Part shown: in pieces, positions 1 to 14,428 of the stretch
Numbering within the stretch: the first letter of the stretch is position 1
Layout of the letters: each line of letters begins with the position of its first letter
Assembly: GCA_003254885.1 (NCBI GenBank)
Contig: QANT01003443.1
Coordinates: forward strand, 31,040 to 95,039
DNA length: 64,000 bases
Reading direction: 5' to 3'
Source of the DNA: Purshia tridentata
Taxonomy: Eukaryota > Streptophyta > Magnoliopsida > Rosales > Rosaceae
Notes under the pieces: generated by a model
What the model was told of the DNA's origin: nothing
The model's input: only the letters and a program-made list of their open reading frames with translations
Databases searched by the model: none
Position numbers and translations under genes: made by a program

Positions 1-284
1 CCCGTCAAGCTAGCCACGACTCCATCTCGATGTGATTAACTATATTATATATTGTTGACTATTCTATGATCAAGTTGAAATAACTGCTGCTTTCGTAGAC
101 CGGACCAATTCTATAAATTTGGTCAATACTTCTTGTGATCAAAACAGGAGAGAGGCTGCTATTTTCCCGCCAAGACTACTACTCTCTGCCGGTTTTATTG
201 ACGATTTCAATTCATTCGTTTTGGAATAGTTTGCACAATTAATCTCTATGAAAGGTCTGGTTAGTTACAATGAAATGATATGTG

Positions 285-1200
285 TTTCGTGATCTCCTAA
301 TCACTTAATATTGTTCAATAGGTATATCTAAAAAAAGAGGTATACACAATTTCGTTTTATTAAATAAATTTAATTTATCACGTGAACAATATGTAATTGC
401 CGAATGATGTGAGAAAATAGACATTATGTTAAAAATATATGTTTCATGATCTTGTAATTGCTTTATCATGTGAGAAAATTTATTCTAAGGCATGATTTTA
501 ATTCTTTGAATAAATATGTTTCATCAAGTGAACAACACGTAATTAATGAGGTGAGAAGAAAAAAAAAAGTTACGATGAAAATACATGTTTCATGATCTTG
601 TGATCATTTCATCATATGAGCAATGTGCAATAGATAGATCCAAAAAGAGAGATGTATACAATTTCGCATAAATTTATATACGGCATAATTTTAATTCTTT
701 GAATGGATGTACTTTATTACGTGAACAACACGTAATAGCTGTTGTGAGAAAAAAAATTATATGTTTTGTTATCTCAGAATCACTTCATCATGTAAGAAAC
801 ATACAATAGCTAAACGTAAAAAGAGAGACATATACAATTTTATATAAATTTATTCTAGGATATTATTTTAATTCTTTGAATAGATGTACTTCATCGCATG
901 AACAACACATAATGAATAATGTAAGAGAAGACATAGATGAAAGAATACATTTCGTGATTATCATATAAGCAACATGCAGATCTGAAAAAAAAAATGTATA
1001 AAATTTAGTATAAATTTATTTCCAAGCATAATTTTAAACTAACAATTTAAGAGAAGATGTTACGATGAAAAGATACATTTTGTGATTTTGTAATCACTTT
1101 ATCACATAAGCAAAATGCAATAGGTTAGATAAAAGAAAAAGAGATGTATAAAATTTGGTTTAAATTTATTCCGAGACATTTATTTTAAACTTTTGAATTG
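285..1200. repeat. Degenerate tandem repeat array, about five to six units
   Basis: A block recurs with drift. It holds a TGATCTTGTAATCA-like core, then a 'catgtgagaa' or 'cacataagca' segment, an 'aaaaagagagatgtata' segment, 'aaatttattc', 'ttttaattctttgaat' and 'gtgaacaacacgtaat'. Core positions are near 288, 449, 593, 769, 953 and 1082, so spacing is irregular at about 130-185 bp. The units are too diverged for a young array. It could be an old satellite-like expansion or nested remnants of one element. Confidence 0.7.
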
Positions 1201-1717
1201 TGGAAGTACGCGGCCAAATTATGTAAGTGGAAGACTTTTTCATTTTATAAATCAAATAATGATACGGATTGGAAGAAATTTTAAAACCAACATTGATTAG
1301 ATGGCAGAAAACTAATTAATATTGTCATTAACTCTCCTTTAATAAGAAGGAAGGACACCCCTACACCATGAAGCGAGAAGGTGATGATGACAAATGTCAT
1401 CTCAATCCCTTATATTTATGTCTTTGGCCATTAAAAAAAATGTATGTATACATATACATGCAAATTTTCATGTGTGAACGCTTATTTTCAAATTTTTTCT
1501 TGCTGATCAATCGGCTCAGGTTTATTCAAATACGAGCCTCCTCCTAGAGAAGGACTCATACATATAGCTCATGGTAGTTGAAGTTCATTTTGACTATGAG
1601 CATTAATTTAGAGAGTTCAATTCTTCAATGCCTCACCCATATACAACCTAGCCTTCTGGACCTATTTAATTAGCATTTTGAAACTAAAGCTTAACATAGC
1701 AAGTTAGCAACCCCAAA

Positions 1718-1765
1718 TCTTACTGTGAATATATTTTAGCCNTTACTGTGAATATCTTTTAGCCC
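1718..1765. other. Contig join: duplicated stretch around a single N
   Basis: The N at 1742 separates two near-identical copies of a roughly 22-base stretch beginning TTACTGTGAATAT and ending TTTTAGCC. This is what two contig ends with unmerged overlap look like, so the repeat is probably an assembly artefact. Confidence 0.65.
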
Positions 1766-4700
1766 ACTAGCAAGTTTGGCCATTATAATTTATATTATGA
1801 GGACAAAGTCAAAGCTAGCTCAATAATTATACATTAAACGAAAATGGTACTTATTCCATTTTTTTTTTCCCTAGCCTACAGGACGCGTACATATTGTGCT
1901 CACACTACATCAGCAAACTAGTAAAAACTATATAATATCATCACATGCCCAGCTTGTGACATAGGTTGGGAAAAAAAATAGATAAAAAAAAAGTTGGAGT
2001 TGTGCAGCATTTTCTTTTAATATAAGGTGAGAAACCAATTTGCTTTGCTCCTACTTCACGACTCCACAGTACTCATACGTACTTTATTAACAATCTAATT
2101 CCTTTTTACTGTAGTATTAGCTATTTGATTAATATATATACATATGCTTTATTTTATCATATCTGTTAGAAGTATATTTATTGGGTATGGACAATTGGGA
2201 AATAAAGTTAAGGAGAAAAAACTTTTTAATTATGATCCAATCTATTATATCTACTTTTGCAGATCCATTGGAAAATCTTACAGATCAAGGGTTATTAGCT
2301 ATAATCAATTAATCATTGGTGTTTGTCTAGATTCAACCTGTCTAGTTGCAGTCTTACTTAATCATCCTCAGTACGTAGACTTAACATTTGTCAAATATGG
2401 ATTGAGTGATATAATTAATTAATTAATTAATATTGGTCTTTAATTGTATATATCTTTAAGTACTTGGAACCTAAGTAGGTCCTTAATTGTTGTCACTTAG
2501 TGCTCTCCAAGGATAAGGTTATGAGCTTATTATAAAGTTCAACAAGGCCATTATTAAGTTAACAAATTAAGGAACCTGCTAAGCCTATCAGTGGTATGAT
2601 TTCACAAAGGTTGTTTACAATATATAATTTTAGTTGTTGGAAATATCCAAGGGGATATGGAAAGTATACTTATGATAATATATTATTGAAAATATGACAA
2701 CTGTCTGTGGCGATGGAAGTGACCCAAAGTAATTAAGTAAAGCAAGGTTTATTTTATATTTTTGCATAGGCACATAGGCAAGCTGTTGAAGATAGTTCAG
2801 TATCTGGTTTTGTCTGCTATTGGGAGCTAAGAGAAAAGGAAATCAGCTTTTTTTAAAGTCTGGCTTTTAACCATGACCCAAACTTGGATCAGCAAGCACT
2901 TGTTCTATTTCACCAGCAATGGTGTTCATGTGCTTGAAGGTGTATGGCTTTCCTTAATTAGGGCAGTGTCTAGTGCAAACTATCATAAAAGTGTGGTTCG
3001 TATGATCATCTTTGTTTATCAACCATACTGATTGAAACAATTTTGTAGCTCTTTCTTTCCTGCAATTAATTAGTTCATAAATGCCAATAAAATTCTCATC
3101 TATATATCTGTATTGTTGGGCCGTGAATCTTACAGATGTACGTCATACAGTTCATGCTTTGGCTGAGCGAGGCAAGCCACCAAACCAGAGCTATATGGCA
3201 TAATAATTATTTCTTGCCTAATTATGTTCTGAAACATTTTTTATTGGTCAGAATGTTCAACTTTGAAAGGGTTCCAAAAATATAGTGACAGCTATAGTGC
3301 AGTCAATTGCTTAATTAAGCCAAGTAATAATGACTCTATTTGTGTGTGTGTGTTTATGGGCAGGTCAGTAGCTATGACTTAGTTATCACTTTGCCCTTTG
3401 GCACACTCTAGGGTCAGATGGCTCCTAATGGTGTTAACACTGAGAATTACTGCAAGCAAAGAAAAGAAAGGTTTCTACAATTTGGTACTACTTCATTAGC
3501 TTAGATATTTAATTTGGTAATTATATGAAATAAAATGTGGCATTAACCATTATCACCATAACAATGAGTTGTCTCTATAGTTCACGTGGCCTGTGGAGTG
3601 TGGAGTCCATAAGATGTCTCTCTTGCAATGCAAGAAAATTAATAAATACTCTAAATTAGTCAAATTAATTGGTGGTTGGGAAGGTTCTAAGAGGTTGGTT
3701 GAAGAGAAAAACTTAAATATCTTTGCGATTGGTATGGATTACTTGGGTTACAAGGACTTATTTTTGTGAAGAGTCGAATATTTTTTGTTGTGTTACTTAT
3801 TTTTTGTGCTTAATTTAAGTTAAAATTGCAGTTCTCAAGTTATGAACACAATTTTTAGCATTTTTTTCTTTGAAAATATGGGCTCACTCCAAGGAAAGAA
3901 ACTGAGTAAAAGTTCTTTTTCCTCTTTTTTTTTTTGGCCAATAAGTTCTTTTTCCCCTTAACCAAACTGTCTAATTAAATAACAAGTTTTTCCGGACTTA
4001 AGTAAATAATAAGTTATATTTTGAGGGAGTAACCACCTTCAACGTTCAATGTTTCAACTTTTTATTTTTTACCATGCAATGTTTCAAATTTTAAGGACAG
4101 GGAAATCATTGAAGGCATTTACCAAACATATAGCAATCAATGATTCAGTGCACACCTGCCGACAAGTGATATCCAAAGATAAACAAAGCAAACTACTCTG
4201 TAACCAAAGCAAATTAAATATCCATAAGTCATTAGGTCCACAGCCTATAAAGTCCAATTGAAAATTATCAATATTTTAAAAAGATAAAATGTGTTCATAT
4301 TTTAAAAAATCAAATAAATCAGAAGTTGTGTAATCGTGTAATCGTCTAAATAAACTAATGGTAAATCAAATTATTACCGAAATGTCTTGTTTATTTGATC
4401 ATAGTTACATAAGCAAATAATTTCTGATTTGATTGATATTTTGTAGAGATAATCTTCATATGTAAATCTAACAAATGAATGGTTCTAATTATATATTTAC
4501 GATGCAGAATGAGAATAATAAAAGAGAAAATTAGTGGAGAATGCGACCCCTTTTAAATATTAGATTAGGAAAAAAAAAATTTCACTTTCACTTTCACTAT
4601 AATTATGAATTTGATTTTAAATATTAACTTCTTATTTTGGTTAAAGTTATTAGATATTAGAATAACCTCAAAATTGCCATAAACCACCAATAAATTAATG

Positions 4701-6112
4701 GAATGGCTTTGTTCGATTAGTAGTAATTTTTCATTTTGTTAAGAGAGCTGTGTCCATTATTTACCTACATTTTGTTAAATAAAGTTCTTGTTTATTACAT
4801 CATAATATCATGTACATGATTCTTATTCATAGAAAATATACCTACATTATTTTCACCAATAATATATCTGCATTATCTTATGGAGTGCAACGCACACAAG
4901 CATTATCTTGTAGACATGTTGAAAGTAGAAACAAATCATTCGACTGAAATTAATTCACCTCTAAGCATAAGATATATATTTTATATTGTAGAAAAAAATA
5001 AAAAAACCATAATGGTTTTGTAACAAAAATTGGTCCCAAAAAAAAAAAACACTGCCTAAATGATTAAAGTTAAATTATAAACTCCAGTACTTGATTATGT
5101 CAACTCACCAATACCTGTCCCCTCCCATCTACTTCATTTAAATTCATTTAAATATACATGAAACTTCAAGAGGAGTTTTCTCTAACATTGGGAGGGTTGT
5201 ATCTGAAAGTGGTTAAGCTGCTTCTACAAATATATTCAAAAATAATTTTAGAATTATTAAATTGTTAACCAAATAATGTATTGATACATATATTAAAGCT
5301 TATATGAGGTTTAGAATGGTATTGATTTTGAATATATGAAACATTGTTAAATTATTTAGTGAACATAATTTAGTTAATAAATTTGATGAGTATAAATGAA
5401 CTAAACTATTAGTTTAGTGATACTTCTCTTTTTAATGTTAAGAAAGATTCTAAGATTGAAATCCCCTCTACCATATAAAAAATAATAATTTGATGAGTAT
5501 AACAAGGTTTATTTTAATTATCTGTTTTGGTGTTGTCTTTGATCCAAAACAGTGAAAAAAACATAGAATAGTGTTGTTGAAGACTTGAAGGGAAGTTGGG
5601 TTATTCCTCCACACGTTGGAGATGCAATAATAGGAAGTTGGGGCGCAAATTGTTGAGAAATTTTAGCATTAGCACATGGATGGCTGCAATATGGGTGACC
5701 AACTTGAGCAGACAGCTGGGGCTTTTATAGGTTTTCTGAAGCCCTAAATGCATTTATTGAATCATGTTACTTTTGTTTGTTGCCATTGGAAGTTTGAAAC
5801 TATAACTAGCATTGAAGTTTTAAAAACTATAACTCTTAAATACTAGACCGACGTCGTTTTAATCTAAGATGAGGGCTAAGATAAGCTTCATCTAGATGGG
5901 GCTTCTGCACCCGAGTCTGAATAGGCAGCCCTTAACTCTGGATACATAATGATGGGTTAAAAGCGTTGGACCATATGTACAAACATAAATGCAATTGTAT
6001 AACAGGAAGTGCACATACAAAACTAGCATCCAGTATGTACAAACTCTGAAACCAAACAGAATCCAAAGGCTATGTTATAATGTTGAGCAGTGGAATGCTG
6101 CAAAAATCTCTT

Positions 6113-8583
6113 CTAAGAATCCTTTTCCCCTTCAGTACCCTCAGCTGATCCAGCCATTAACTCTTTTGAATAAATCCGGTGGTGGCGTTCTCTCCCATAT
6201 ATCACCCAGAAGAGGAGTGAGAGCATGACTGAAGTAGAGACCAGCACCAACCCAATATAGATCCACCTACTGTATGTTCTCAGACCAGGACAGTGATCCC
6301 TATAAATGTCACTAAAAGTTTCCCGAACGAATGTGCAGTCTTGTATTTGAACCAGTAGAGGGGCATAATTGTACAAGGCATTGCTCAGACTCACTCCAGT
6401 ACTCATCTGGCTGTAGAAAGTTGGGGTCAAACGCCCTGTTGTGGTGCAAATCCCACTTGGTGAAACCTGGCAGACATAGTTGCTCCAAACCTACAAACAT
6501 TTGAGTAAGAGTATTGAGGTTTCTATATGGATCTAGCACTAAGGAAAATCATCTAAATTCATTGCAAAATTGGTCTATAAATGTAATGCAATTCAGCTAA
6601 GAGTTGGCAGGATGCAAACTCGATCCATCAAGTATTAATGTGCTAATGTTGCAGGGTTCGGTTTATTTTTACCTCAGTTGCATTGTTTAAGTTCACTTCG
6701 CCAACAGTGCAAGCTCGATCAGTAAAGTCAGGATAAAATGGGTTGCAGAGGAGTGGTACCAATGGACCGGATTGATTGAAGTACATTGGCACGAAGTTGG
6801 GGGCAAAATTTATGTTAGAGACGTTTGTGAGGACCTCGTTGATCAAATTGACTAGTTGGGAAGTGACTTCTTTGCTTCGCAACAAGGTTTCTTGGGCAGT
6901 TGCACTGTCCACACAGGGCAGTATATCATCTAACGCTGTATGAGCAGTGGGGTATTGAACCCATTCATCCATTGCAACACAAGTGTCAGCAGCTACACTA
7001 ATGTGTTAAAGGCAAGAAACGGTTAGCTTTCTAGCCATAAGATTAGCAGTAAGGAAAAAACAAACTTAGGAAGGGACTGAACTTATAAATTGATGTCACA
7101 AGTAAATTCAAGCTGAAAACTTTAGTATTTGAGCATGTAAGATTAATGGAAAGTTTTTCATTCATTGCCGAGATGGGTATTTGGCAAGTCTAGGTTTGAC
7201 AGGAGATGCTAAAATAGTGTATAAATAGTAAAAAGCAGAACAGCATTCAGAAACATGGACAAGAACAAAACCTTTTCCAATTTTCAAAAAGAGGCTCTAA
7301 GAAATTGGCAATATATCATTTATAAATGCTCTCAAAGGACAGTCCAACTGAAACTGGGTTTAGAGCATTGAAGATCCATCCACAGTAACCGGTTTAAAAT
7401 AAATCAAAGTATCAAACCATAAATACTGTCAAGACCTATGATGTTAAAGCCTGAAGAATAGTCCAGTCCTGGGAGAAGATTTTGTGAAACCATGAATCAA
7501 GCATCTCTCTTTTTGGAAATAAAACCAAAAAAGAAAATTCAACTTAAAGACCAAGGTCAGTAAGACAAACTTGTTGAGGTAAAAAGTTATGTATGTGCAT
7601 ATTTGCATTCGAATTAGCCAGTCATGAAACATATTGAATGGGAAAAGAATTTCTGACTGGATAATTACATCACAAGACTTACTTATGAATGAGAAGGAAT
7701 GTGCCACACAATATAAATGTTCCAGCAACAAGTATCCATCCTGTGACCACCAGGCTGCAACAATTAATTTAAAACTATTCTGTCAGAGAAAATCACAAAT
7801 TTAATACAAATATACTCAACTAAAAGAAACCAAGGAAATGATAGAAAAGGAAAATGAGGCATTGCATCTAATTCTCACTCACATGTACACAAGCAACTGC
7901 ATGCCGAAAATGGAAAATACTGGAGCAAAAAGTCACAATACAGGAATGAATAAGTACCACTATATAAGAGGTTTCAGAACCAGAATATAGCATCTTAATA
8001 AGGATATCATAGCAACTTACAGAATCCCAGAAATGTCAAGAGAAGCATAATGGCCGCAATTATGATAAGCGCCAGTCTCCTGCATGTACATTAAGATAAT
8101 CCCTTTTATGATCAGATTAAATTTCAAAAGAACAGGAACAAGTGAAAAAGTAAAGGAAAAAGGCCTATGATTTTTATTTTACATTGAGTCTAAGAGATCT
8201 CGTATGTCAGCTGAATTCTCTCTTGTTCGCTCAGCAAGGGTACTGGCAGAAGAATTAAGCTTTCCTCCAATCTGATCGATATCAGTTTGAATGTTAGAAG
8301 GTAAATAAACTTGATCCACTCCAAGCTGCTTAGATGCAGCAAGATAATCCGATGCATTCCTTAATTGTCCAACTGTAATATCTGCCTGATGTACAACATA
8401 CTCTAAGGTACTTGTTGTACTCTGGTGAAACTTCTTTTGACCAGTGTATAACACAACACATCCAATGCTGTAACCACCAAATAGCAGATCAGGTTTTTTT
8501 TCAAATGCAGCTAAACAAAAAAAACAACAATACATATATTGTTGTTTTTTTTGGGGGGGGGGGGGGGGNGGGGGGGGGGGGGG

Positions 8584-8619
<36 letters not shown>

Positions 8620-10098
8620 CATTGATGCAATGGTGAAGAGTATGAGGAATATAAGAGAAAGAGCGTAAGCTGTCCGAGAATAGCCATAAGTCTGCCTCTC
8701 ACAGCAAAAGTGACAGAGACAGATGAGCAGCAAGCACAAACCAAAACCCAGGAACCAGGTTGCAGCAACGGTAAACAGGGGTACCGCAGTAAAACCCACA
8801 GACTGCATTCTCACAAAAACAGTATATGAAAAAAAATTCAAGAGTTCAGACTAAACACAAATGAAATGTTAATAAATGATAAAAATTAACATACATGTCA
8901 GTATGTCACTTAAAGGTCCCTGAAAACCTTACCTTGTCGAAATGAAACACAAACCCAATAGAATGACTGACCCTCGATCACAAAACTAATAATAAACATA
9001 CCTATGATGAGAATGAGACCAAAACCTCAAAGTCAAACATGAACAGAGATTGACTAAGGATTGTGCATTTCAGTTGTATGGCTACACTTACACACATCAA
9101 GGTAAGCGAAATTCACTCTCCATGATAACCGGATTATGGTAAAAGTATGAAGTGAATGAGATGTGAGATAATTGTGTCCGATTAAAAATCATTTTTCTTG
9201 TATACGCTATACCTTGCATAGTTGCATGCACTTCTTTAAGAACAGTGAAAAAATTATATGATGATGTGTATTTGCTTTGCAAGTTTGCAATATGGTAGTG
9301 TAACAGACACTGTTGGCACATCTTAGAAAAGGGTATGGTTACTACAAGAAAATGACAGTCTTAAGGTTACATATGTCAACAAGTCATTAAGTGCTGAAAA
9401 TATTCTAACAATTTCTCAACAAAATGGCACAATGAGCATTTAGTAATTTTTTCTAATATACTTATGTTATTAAAAAAAATCTTCAAAAAGTGTGATGAAC
9501 TTACAGCCCAGTAATGCTGCTCACTGATATTCCAGCCTCCTGTGTACCTCTTGAACCCATCAAGAGGATCTTTTCGGCGTGTTCTCTCTGCAGCTAACAC
9601 CATCGATGAGCTCTCAATCGGTGCACCAAAGGGTCCCTCCACAAGGGACCTCCCAGTCCCCCTTGAAAACCCAACTTCAAACTTCTCCCCAAAATGAAAA
9701 TCCCAATCCCACCCTGCAAAAAAAAATAGAAAGAAAACCAGCATTAAAAAAATATAAGTTTAAAGAAACCCAAAAGATTATACGGTATGTGGGTCATTGT
9801 GATTTTCCATTAAAAATGAACACACTCCATTAATCCAATCAGTGAACAATGTACTATCCAAGAATTACTTAGTTTGAATTCTTTCTTGGTTTTTTCTTGA
9901 AGGGAAGACCCAAACAAGGCGTAACGTCAAGAAAACGAAGAAACCCAGATGAGGAAATGCGTGGGAAAAGCCAAGTAGCATGGTACCTGAATGAGAATCG
10001 CCATTGGAGAAGAAAAGGAAGGTCGGCCAAGAAAGAAAGATGAAGAAAATCGCCAGTAGAAGAAGAATAGAGAGCGGTGGAGAGGCGTAACGTGCCAT
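6113..10098 (-). CDS. Plant multipass transmembrane protein (At2g12400/At1g71110-like), function unknown
   Basis: Nine exons: 9987-10098, 9505-9713, 8621-8802, 8183-8467, 8021-8079, 7883-7919, 7683-7754, 6673-6997 and 6113-6490. They join in frame to 552 residues, and all introns are GT-AG. The N-terminus is a hydrophobic signal or anchor (about residues 8-31). Further membrane segments lie near 113-140, 150-177, 263-318 (two or more helices) and close to the C-terminus (WIYIGLVLVSTSVMLSLLFW). Between them are two large soluble loops; the second begins with ADTCVAMDEWV and is cysteine-containing. This layout matches an uncharacterised plant plasma-membrane family, recognised from memory. The start is the first ATG after a purine-rich leader. 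Intron 3 holds a poly-G/GA microsatellite with an N. The biochemical role is unknown. Confidence 0.88.
8553..8616. repeat. Poly-G run with N followed by (GA)n, in intron 3
   Basis: About 32 G residues are interrupted by an N at 8569, and a GA dinucleotide tract follows at about 8589-8616. It lies wholly inside intron 3 of the membrane-protein gene, immediately before that intron's donor on the minus strand. The true length is uncertain because the N marks a failed read-through of a homopolymer. Confidence 0.85.
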
Positions 10099-11625
10099 CG
10101 TTAGAGAGAGAGGGAGGTGAGAGACTGAGACAGAGAGGTGGGTTCGGGGGGGAAGAGAAGGAGGGAATAGTAACGGTCTTGGAATGGGAATGGAGGGAGA
10201 GGAACGTTTTTTATATTTCCAGCCTCAAATAATTATCCGTAATTCGGTAATTTCACTGTCACTTTTGGTTTTAAGCGCTGCTGTTTGTTTTGACGAAAAC
10301 ACCCTCGTCATGGAAATGAAATCCCACCGAATGCAAAGGACACATTCGGCAATCAGGAAGAGTTGTCCAAGGAGGTGTAGTAAAATTCAACAAAGCAATT
10401 GTCTGGGTCCCAAAAACCGCGTCAGCCTTTTCACGCTCGCTCCTCGAGGAATTACCAATTTTTTAAAAAAATAAAACTAATTTTCGAGACTTTAGTCCAC
10501 TTAAGACCGCAATTTCAGGCAGTTTTCGCGGCTTTTCCATTTTCCCGCCTTCGATTTTTGGGCCTTAAATTTTCGCCTAGCTCTGGTCAGAATGCAATTT
10601 TCAAGTTGGGGCCGTACACGGCCTTAAATCCATGGGTCCCAACAGTTGTATAAATTTCATTTTGGGCTAAAGTCTACTTCATGTCCCAATCATTGGGGCT
10701 CAAGACCAACAATTTACGGTCCAACCAAATTGAGTATTAAGGTGTTTAGCTTCAACTTAATTAGAGTCTTTCAGGTTTATCCAATATGAAATATGAATTG
10801 AGGCTAGATCGAATGTTTTGCTTCCAAGTAGAACTTTATTTAGTTTGTATGTGGACCAAACTAAGCATAAACTTTGTTTAGTTAGTTTGTAATGAGCAAA
10901 GCCCGAGCTTCAAATTGGTGTGAGATTTCCAATCTCCACAAGTAAATCCAAGGAGGATGACATGACTTATCTATAAGATTTATGGTCCTTATACAAGGGT
11001 AAGAGTCCAATAGAGGTAATAAGCCTTGGAACAATACCCTTCTAAAATGCATACTTGTTACATAAAGACTATAAAGTATAAGGAGGAGAACCAAAGTTGA
11101 AATCATGAGTAGTTATAAGGGTAAAGTGCTTTATCACTCCAACTAGAAGAGATCACAATTTTATCAAGGAATGCACTTTACCACTGTTCAGTAGTTGGCT
11201 ACCGAAATAATACAAATATTTTGATAGATTATTGTTGAATGGCTTAAGGGTGGTTAATTTAGTAATTTAAGGTGGTCGGAATAGTTTGCGCTATAATTTT
11301 ATTCATTATTCACCCACACCGTAAAAATATAGATATACTAAACGGGCCATCGATAAAGTATAGGCTAACAACTTGGGTAAGCACAAAGCAGCCCATCATT
11401 CTATTCTAAAAAAGTCAAGGCCCAAGATTTGTTCAACTTTTTTGTAGAGCTCACTTACTGACACAAGGCCATTTTAGTCATTAAACATTTAGGGTTCCAA
11501 ATATATTCGCCTCTACTCTCAAGCCCACACCTCTCCCTTTGCGCTGCTTATTAGATTAGGGTTTTTGCGTTCCAGCCTCCATTCACGGCGTCGTCGGCTT
11601 CGACAGGTCTCCACAAAGCTTGAAA
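10099..11625. other. Divergent promoter region between membrane-protein and RPS11 genes
   Basis: The two genes are divergently transcribed from this 1.5-kb stretch. The left end carries GA-rich leader sequence for the minus-strand gene (10100-10165). The right end carries the RPS11 core promoter elements listed separately. Open frames at 10184-10653 show no family resemblance. Nothing else recognised. Confidence 0.6.
11419..11564 (+). promoter_or_regulatory. RPS11 promoter: site II (GGCCCA) and telo-box (TTAGGGTTT)
   Basis: GGCCCA at 11419-11424 is the reverse complement of the site II core TGGGCC. TTAGGGTTT at 11556-11564 is the reverse complement of the telo-box AAACCCTAA, about 62 bases before the ATG. 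In plants this combination is typical of ribosomal-protein and other translation genes, which links transcription to growth through TCP and telo-box-binding factors. The role here is inferred from position. Confidence 0.7.
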
Positions 11626-13148
<1,523 letters not shown>

Positions 13149-14428
13149 TCTTATTAGTGTTTCAGGCATTCTGTTAGTGTTACTTTTGTGCAATCGGTAC
13201 ACTAGATTGAGCTACTATTTAAAGATGAAACTGTTTTTTGCCATTTTGCTATCCTCCTTTACTATTTAATCAATGTATGGTGAACTTGGAAGTTTTTCTT
13301 TCCATGAATCGTGATCTTGAATCTTGCTATGCAAATTAATTACTATTTTCTATTCGTAATGTTGCTATGCAAATTAATTACCATTCTACTTCAGTTTGTA
13401 CCAACTAGGCTCACGTTGTACTACCATGTGTTTCCCTGGCTTTAGAAAAAACTATCCTTCAATTATCTGAGTTGAGGGACCAAAAAGAATTTGTTAGGCC
13501 AGTATGTAAAGCTTTTTGAACGATTTATTTCTCAGCTGTGCGTATAGAATTGTGAAGCAAAACTGTTGACGCGTGCAAAATTTCCTAGGCCGTATACAAA
13601 TTCAATCCAATATCTTAACGTTGGCTGTTTATTGTAAGAATTTTTTGGCATGCCATGCCCAGTTTTGCTAATTCATTCATAACCACTACTCAAGCACAAC
13701 CGAATATTGATGGTTTCGTGCACTGTCCATTGTCTAGTTTTGACATCACGAACTGGCAAATCAAACACAAACTTGACATTTGACAATTTCAAGCAAAAAG
13801 CCAAAACAAAAAAAGAATGGAAAACAGAGCATTGGGGGGCATGTAACAGTAAAATGCAACTTCCACTAACACGTATGGCATAAACTTCATTGACATGATC
13901 AATAAGTTAATTTAACATGTACCCAAATGCTAAACAGATACTCTTCTCCAAACAATTATTAAAAAAAAAAAAAAGATTTATGAACAGTTCAAAGCAACCT
14001 CATCCAGGGAAATACTAAAGAGGCCACCTCAGCTAAGTACATCATTATGCAGTAATTGGTATGCTTATTACGGAAATTATTATTATTATGTGGTGTTGTT
14101 AATGGATACAATTATTTGCAGCATCTGATGAGCTCAAGGAATCGTGTTGTCCATTGATCTAATATTGCGTTGTTTATATAACAAAGCGAAAGCACTTAAA
14201 TTTGTCAATATTAAAACGAGGTCGTTCCTATTCCTCCATAAAGACGAGGACGGAATCCTATTCGTTTATAACCAAGGTGTGTCTTACCTCTGTTGATTAG
14301 GATGTAGGGAGATAACTAACTAATTAACCCGTGTACCACATCATGTCTTCTAATACGATACAAAATCTTGTAGTCTCTCTAAATTACCCTAAACCTAAAC
14401 CTAAACCTAAATCCTAAGAAAGTGAAAG
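13149..14428. other. Intergenic: RPS11 3' flank and promoter of first flotillin gene
   Basis: The first part is the RPS11 3' UTR region. From about 13510 the sequence is recognisably similar to 17225-17720 upstream of the second flotillin gene, so it belongs to the duplicated unit. A CCTAAA tract lies just before the next ATG. No gene seen. Confidence 0.7.
14387..14415 (+). repeat. Short interstitial telomere-like CCTAAA tract in 5' leader
   Basis: One CCCTAAA followed by three CCTAAA units ends 13 bases before the flotillin start codon at 14429. It is absent from the corresponding leader of the second flotillin gene. It could be a telo-box-like regulatory element or replication slippage. 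Confidence 0.7.

Larger units (their letters stand above)
1..6112. other. Gene-poor AT-rich intergenic region
   Basis: I found no convincing coding gene here. Short open frames at 2144-2422 and 4049-4261 have no recognisable motif and no splice partners. The region contains a degenerate tandem array (about 285-1200), an N flanked by a duplicated stretch (1742), a short TTAA microsatellite near 2414-2432, and a tRNA-like A/B-box pair near 5409-5466. The final part (about 5940-6112) is probably the 3' UTR of the membrane-protein gene on the minus strand. Confidence 0.6.

Noticed and set aside
2144-2422. 92-codon plus-strand open frame
   Set aside because: AT-rich, no motif, no gene-like context.
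3300-3460. Possible miRNA locus around GCCCTTTGGCAC
   Set aside because: No inverted partner of adequate length found nearby and no match to a miRNA I can state with confidence.
4260-4450. Possible inverted repeat with ATCAATATTTT and ATTGATATTTT ends
   Set aside because: Pairing breaks up after about 12-20 bases and the sequence is extremely AT-rich; not enough for a MITE call.
11115-11185. Possible hairpin from GGTAAAGTGC and its inverted partner
   Set aside because: Only about 11-12 paired bases with a long loop; likely chance, not a miRNA precursor.
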